Source: Pseudomonadota bacterium
Lineage (GTDB): Bacteria > Pseudomonadota > Alphaproteobacteria > Rhizobiales > Hyphomicrobiaceae
Reading direction: 5' to 3'
DNA length: 9,638 nt
Assembly (NCBI GenBank): GCA_023428365.1
Contig: JAEYYQ010000181.1
Location: 1 to 9,638 of the forward strand
Positions 6,606 through 9,638 of this stretch are shown one piece after another. Made by a program: the position numbers and the translations under genes. The notes under the pieces were generated by a model. The model saw only the letters and a program-made list of their open reading frames with translations, had not been told where the DNA came from and ran no database searches. Positions within the stretch are counted from its first letter, which is position 1. Every line of letters begins with the position of its first letter.

Positions 6606-6618
6606 GGAGAACCATCGC

Positions 6619-7491
6619 ATGCAGTCAGGAGGAGCGCGCACCGGTCGCCAGCCATGGCAGATCTCGCGCGGCTATGCCTGGCTGCTGGCGCTCCCGGCGC
6701 TGTTTCTGGTTATTTTCTTCCTCTGGCCGCTGGCGCGCGTGATCGTACGCGGCTTTACCGATCCGGCTATCGGTTTCCAGAATTACAGCCAGATTCTCAC
6801 AAGCCGCGTTCACAGCACCGTGCTGTGGAACACGATCTCGACGGCGGGGATCGTAACGCTCCTCTGCCTGCTGATCGCCTATCCGGTGTCGTATGCCATG
6901 GCGCAGGCACGCGGGATCAAGCTGCAGATCATCGCGCTGTTCGTCATCGTGCCGCTGTGGACCAGCGTCGTCATACGCTCCTATGCTTGGATGGTCGTGT
7001 TCCAGCGGCGCGGCGTGTTGAACGATGCGCTGGTGTCGATGGGTATTACATCGGAGCCCGTACGTTTTCTGCCAGGCCTGTTCGCGGTGAACATCGGCAT
7101 GGTGCACATCATGCTGCCGTTCATGATCCTGCCGCTGGTGGCCAACATGCGCGCCATCGACCGGTCGTTGCTGCGCGCCGCGGAAGTCATGGGCGCCGAT
7201 CCGATCCAGTCGTTCCTGCGCGTGTTTCTGCCGCTATCGCTGCCAGGCATCAGCGCCGGGTGTGCGGTGGTGTTCATGATGTCGCTCGGCTTCTACGTAA
7301 CGCCGGCGCTACTCGGCGGTCCCCAGAACATGATGGCCGCGGTGCTGATCGAACAGCAGGCCAATCAGCTTCTGAACTGGGGGCTGGCTTCAGCGCTCGC
7401 CACGATCCTGCTGATCGCGACGGTGCTGATCTATCTCGTCTATGCGCGCATCACCGGCGGTGCCGCACCCGCCCCGACAACCGTGCGATAG
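6619..7491 (+). CDS. ABC transporter permease, PotB/PotH-like
   Basis: A 290-residue inner-membrane subunit of the importer, one half of the translocation pore. Six hydrophobic helices are visible at roughly 18-38, 72-95, 103-125, 155-177, 211-231 and 255-277. The EAA loop that docks on the ATPase is AAEVMGADPIQSFLRVFLP, continuing to Gly210 (about 187-210). The segment PLWTSVVIRSYAWMVVFQRRG (113-132 region) and GFYVTPALLGG (224-234) are typical of the PotB branch. AGGGAG lies 9 bases before the ATG. The next permease starts 11 bases after its stop, implying coupled expression. It pairs with the neighbouring PotC-like protein to form a heterodimer, as in the spermidine/putrescine system. Solute specificity does not come from this subunit. 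Confidence 0.94.
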   Translation: MQSGGARTGRQPWQISRGYAWLLALPALFLVIFFLWPLARVIVRGFTDPAIGFQNYSQILTSRVHSTVLWNTISTAGIVTLLCLLIAYPVSYAMAQARGIKLQIIALFVIVPLWTSVVIRSYAWMVVFQRRGVLNDALVSMGITSEPVRFLPGLFAVNIGMVHIMLPFMILPLVANMRAIDRSLLRAAEVMGADPIQSFLRVFLPLSLPGISAGCAVVFMMSLGFYVTPALLGGPQNMMAAVLIEQQANQLLNWGLASALATILLIATVLIYLVYARITGGAAPAPTTVR

Positions 7492-7500
7492 GGGAGGGGA
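7491..7500 (+). promoter_or_regulatory. Purine-rich ribosome binding site of the second permease
   Basis: GGGGAGGGGA starts on the last base of the first permease stop codon and ends two bases before the ATG at 7503. It is a close-spaced but strong purine run, and it supports 7503 over an artificially longer reading frame that stays open upstream. Confidence 0.5.
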
Positions 7501-7502
7501 CG

Positions 7503-8315
7503 ATGCAGCCAGTCACGCTCCGTATTCTTCGCACGCTGATCGCCGCGTTCGTCGGACTGACGCTGGTTTATCTCATCCTGCCGACGTTCGTCGTCGTGCC
7601 GTTGTCGTTCAGCGCGCAGGATTACTTGAGTTTCCCGCCTCAGGGATTCTCGATGAAATGGTACGAACGGCTGGCCGCCAATCCGCTGTGGATGAACGCC
7701 GCAATCAACAGCCTCATCATCGGTATTCCGACTGCTGTCCTGTCGATGATCCTTGGCACGCTCGGCGCACTGGCGGTGGTGCGCGGATCGTTTGCCCGCG
7801 CGTCGCTGGTATCCGCCATCATGGTTGCGCCGATGATGCTGCCGCACGTCATTCTCGCCATCGGTCTTTATCCGGTGATGCTGGAGTTGGGACTGCTGCG
7901 CACGCATCTGGCGGCCATCGTCGGGCATACGGTCGTCGGGATGCCGCTGGTGTTCATCACCGTCGTCGCCTCACTGCGCTCCTATAGCGGCGCGCTCGAA
8001 CTGGCGGCGATGACGTGCGGCGCCAATCTTTGGCAGACCTTCTGGAAAGTGACGCTTCCGATGATCCGCCCTGGGGTGATCGTCGGTGGAATTCTCGCGT
8101 TCGCATCCTCGTTCGATGAACTCATGCTGTCGCTGTTCCTCACCGGGGCGACGACACGGACCTTGCCGCGCCTTATGTGGGAGCAGATGGCCGATTTCCT
8201 TACGCCCGTGATTGCGGCCGCTGCGTCGCTGGTTTTCGTCTTCTCGCTGGTTCTGCTGGGCGCTGTCGCACTCGTGCAGAAACGCCAGGGCATGTCGGGA
8301 GGCGCTCATGGCTGA
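7503..8315 (+). CDS. ABC transporter permease, PotC/PotI-like
   Basis: A 270-residue inner-membrane protein, the partner of the PotB-like subunit. Hydrophobic helices appear at about 10-34, 66-93, 101-125, 135-157, 190-212 and 236-258. PotC-branch signatures include FPPQGFSMKWY (44-54) and SFDELMLSLFL (203-213); the EAA loop is LAAMTCGANLWQTFWKVTLP, continuing to Gly191 (about 167-191). Its stop overlaps the start of the ATPase gene by 8 bases (ATGGCTGA), a sign of translational coupling. The frame is open well upstream through the first permease gene, but that stretch encodes no recognisable protein, and the ATG at 7503 with its purine-rich site gives the normal family length and N-terminus. 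Confidence 0.94.
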   Translation: MQPVTLRILRTLIAAFVGLTLVYLILPTFVVVPLSFSAQDYLSFPPQGFSMKWYERLAANPLWMNAAINSLIIGIPTAVLSMILGTLGALAVVRGSFARASLVSAIMVAPMMLPHVILAIGLYPVMLELGLLRTHLAAIVGHTVVGMPLVFITVVASLRSYSGALELAAMTCGANLWQTFWKVTLPMIRPGVIVGGILAFASSFDELMLSLFLTGATTRTLPRLMWEQMADFLTPVIAAAASLVFVFSLVLLGAVALVQKRQGMSGGAHG

Positions 8316-9411
8316 CGGGCACGGGGCCGAGATTGTCCTCAAGGGTGTGACGAAATCCTACGGCGGCATGGTTGCGTTGCATCCGACCGATCTGGTCGTC
8401 GCGCCGGGTGAATTCTTCTCGCTGATCGGTCCGTCAGGGTCCGGCAAATCGACATTGCTCGGCGCGATTGCGGGATTTCTCCCGCCGTCGGACGGCGGCA
8501 TCGAGATTGACAATCAGGATGTCGTGTCGATCCCGCCCTATCGCCGTAATATCGGCATGGTGTTCCAGAACTACGCGCTGTTTCCGCATATGTCGGTGTT
8601 CGAAAACGTCGCGTTTCCGCTGCGGTTGCGGAAGCTGCCGTCCTCGGAAATCAAACAGCGCGTCGCGCGAATGCTGGAAACGGTGCGGCTCGCCGACTAC
8701 GGCAAGCGCACGCCGGCGCAATTGTCGGGTGGCCAGCAACAGCGCGTGGCGCTCGCCCGCGCTGCCGTCTACGACCCGCGCCTGCTGTTGATGGACGAGC
8801 CGCTCGGCGCGCTCGACAAGAATCTTCGCGAGGAGATGCAATACGAGATCCGCCAGTTCCACGCCGCGCTGGGCGTGACGATCATCTACGTCACGCACGA
8901 CCAGGACGAGGCGGCGACCATGTCGAACCGCATCGCGATCATGAAAGATGGTCGCATTGCCCAGGTTGGACGCCCGCGCGAGCTTTATGAAAAACCGCGA
9001 AATGCGTTTGTCGCTGGATTTCTGGGTGAAGCGAATTTGTTCGACGTCACGAACGTCAAACCGAATGGTGGCGGTACCTTCGCCGTCACCACCCGCGAGG
9101 GTTTGCAACTGACAAGTGCCGTCGCCGACGCGAGCAAGGACGGCGCACTCGTCGTCTGCCTCAGGCCGGAAGCGCTCGGCGTACAGCCCGGCAGCGAGAG
9201 CGGGCACAGCGCCGATGGCGCGCGCATCGCGGGCGAAATCCAGGATGTCGTCTTTACCGCTGGCACCGTCCGCTATCGCGTGACGACGCCGGGCGGCGCG
9301 CAACTTACGGTCAAATTGCCTTCTCAGCGTCAGGTGCCGGACCTCGAAGTGGGTCAACCCGTCACCCTGACATGCACAACCAGTGACACGCTGCTGATCC
9401 CCAAGGAGTAG
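8308..9411 (+). CDS. ABC transporter ATP-binding protein, PotA-like
   Basis: A 367-residue cytoplasmic ATPase that powers the importer. Motifs in order: Walker A GPSGSGKST (41-49), Q-loop Gln87 in GMVFQNYALFPH, signature LSGGQQQR (139-146), Walker B LLLMDEP (159-165), D-loop ALD (168-170) and H-loop His197 in YVTHD. Residues about 240-360 form the TOBE-type regulatory domain found in the PotA/MalK/CUT1 group. All catalytic residues are intact. The start at 8308 is chosen because GGGAGG (8297-8302) precedes it by 5 bases and because upstream in-frame residues lie inside the permease gene and look non-native. The stop overlaps the SD region of the next SDR, so that gene is almost certainly co-transcribed. 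Confidence 0.95.
   Translation: MADGHGAEIVLKGVTKSYGGMVALHPTDLVVAPGEFFSLIGPSGSGKSTLLGAIAGFLPPSDGGIEIDNQDVVSIPPYRRNIGMVFQNYALFPHMSVFENVAFPLRLRKLPSSEIKQRVARMLETVRLADYGKRTPAQLSGGQQQRVALARAAVYDPRLLLMDEPLGALDKNLREEMQYEIRQFHAALGVTIIYVTHDQDEAATMSNRIAIMKDGRIAQVGRPRELYEKPRNAFVAGFLGEANLFDVTNVKPNGGGTFAVTTREGLQLTSAVADASKDGALVVCLRPEALGVQPGSESGHSADGARIAGEIQDVVFTAGTVRYRVTTPGGAQLTVKLPSQRQVPDLEVGQPVTLTCTTSDTLLIPKE
9403..9408 (+). promoter_or_regulatory. Shine-Dalgarno site of the second SDR, inside the ATPase gene end
   Basis: AAGGAG ends directly before the ATPase stop codon and lies nine bases before the ATG at 9418. It encodes the final Lys-Glu of the ATPase at the same time, tying the two genes into one transcription unit. 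Confidence 0.65.
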
Positions 9412-9417
9412 ACGACA

Positions 9418-9638
9418 ATGTCGAGTCTCACGAATAAGGTCGCGCTGATCACAGGATCAGGCGAAGGGATGGGGCGCGCCCACGCTCTGCTGATGGCCGA
9501 GCGCGGCGCCGATATCGCCGTCCACGATATCAAGCCGGACATCGCCGAGGAAACAGCGGCGCGCGTGCGCAAGCTCGGCCGCAAGGCGCATGTCTCGGTG
9601 TGCGATATTTCGGACGTCGCCGCCGTGCAGGCGATGGT
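9418..9638 (+). CDS. Short-chain dehydrogenase/reductase, second copy, 3'-truncated
   Basis: The first 73 complete codons of a FabG-like SDR, cut by the right edge. The dinucleotide-binding motif is TGSGEGMG (12-19), with beta-1 VALI before it. Asp37 ends beta-2 (IAVHD), which in this family points to NAD(H). CDISD (about 63-67) is the usual adenine-ring contact region. The catalytic Ser-Tyr-Lys part lies beyond the window, so activity cannot be judged. It starts only 6 bases after the ATPase stop, with its ribosome binding site inside that gene. It differs clearly from the SDR at 4677, for example in the glycine motif and N-terminus, so it is not a recent duplicate and probably performs a different step on the imported compound. 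Confidence 0.88.
   Translation, partial: MSSLTNKVALITGSGEGMGRAHALLMAERGADIAVHDIKPDIAEETAARVRKLGRKAHVSVCDISDVAAVQAM

Noticed and set aside
6531..7502. A long open frame running through the first permease gene into the second permease, which could look like a 594-residue fused protein.
   Set aside because: The upstream part is Arg/His/Ala-rich with no membrane pattern and lies in a different frame from a clear PotB-type permease; the second permease has its own ATG and ribosome binding site at 7503.
8212..8307. A 32-residue N-terminal extension for the ABC ATPase.
   Set aside because: It overlaps the permease coding region, is rich in Arg/Trp/Ser unlike the family, and a good ribosome binding site supports the ATG at 8308.
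8434..9357. A 307-codon open frame antisense to the ATPase gene.
   Set aside because: The ATPase has all its catalytic motifs; the antisense frame is His/Arg/Asp-rich with no recognisable domain, as expected for the complement of GC-rich coding DNA.
1..9638. Mobile element, CRISPR, attachment site or tRNA signatures.
   Set aside because: I found no transposase or integrase, no regularly spaced repeats, no tRNA-like cloverleaf and no terminal inverted repeats with target duplications.

Overview
The window looks like chromosomal DNA from a GC-rich alphaproteobacterium, probably Rhizobiales (Bradyrhizobium/Rhodopseudomonas/Afipia-like). This rests on codon choice, purine-rich Shine-Dalgarno sites and the gene families present; no rRNA or marker gene confirms it. 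I see no tRNA, rRNA, CRISPR array, insertion sequence or phage gene. No gene-free stretch exceeds about 200 bases.

Layout. (1) Bases 1-1686 are the C-terminal half of an RND efflux pump inner-membrane protein, cut by the left edge and followed by a hairpin terminator. (2) On the minus strand, 1747-2040 encodes a 97-residue glycine-rich hydrophobic protein built of three short repeats, with its own promoter-like sequence. (3) Divergent from it, 2243-3160 encodes an RpiR/MurR-type regulator (HTH plus SIS domain). It converges, with 6 bases to spare, on a minus-strand class III PLP aminotransferase (3167-4522). (4) A 154-base divergent region containing an inverted repeat separates the aminotransferase from a plus-strand block running off the right edge: an SDR dehydrogenase (4677-5423), a Tat-type solute-binding protein (5482-6546), two polyamine-family ABC permeases (6619-7491 and 7503-8315), the ABC ATPase (8308-9411), and a second SDR cut by the right edge (from 9418).

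How the genes fit together. Regulator, aminotransferase, importer and two SDRs form a plausible uptake-and-catabolism locus for an amino compound. The binding protein carries the solute to the PotB/PotC-like permease pair powered by the PotA-like ATPase; the aminotransferase would remove a primary amine; the SDRs would oxidise or reduce a hydroxyl/carbonyl group. In the binding protein, a remembered alignment to E. coli PotF keeps one amine-binding Asp but puts Arg where PotF has a second Asp, hinting at an amine-plus-acid ligand rather than a diamine. The substrate is not known from sequence. The RND pump and the glycine-rich protein look unrelated to this locus.

The transporter block carries layered RNA structure. 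A terminator-like hairpin sits between the binding-protein and first permease genes, with a second small hairpin reaching into the permease ribosome binding site. Another hairpin precedes the binding-protein gene. Such elements could set a high binding-protein to permease ratio.
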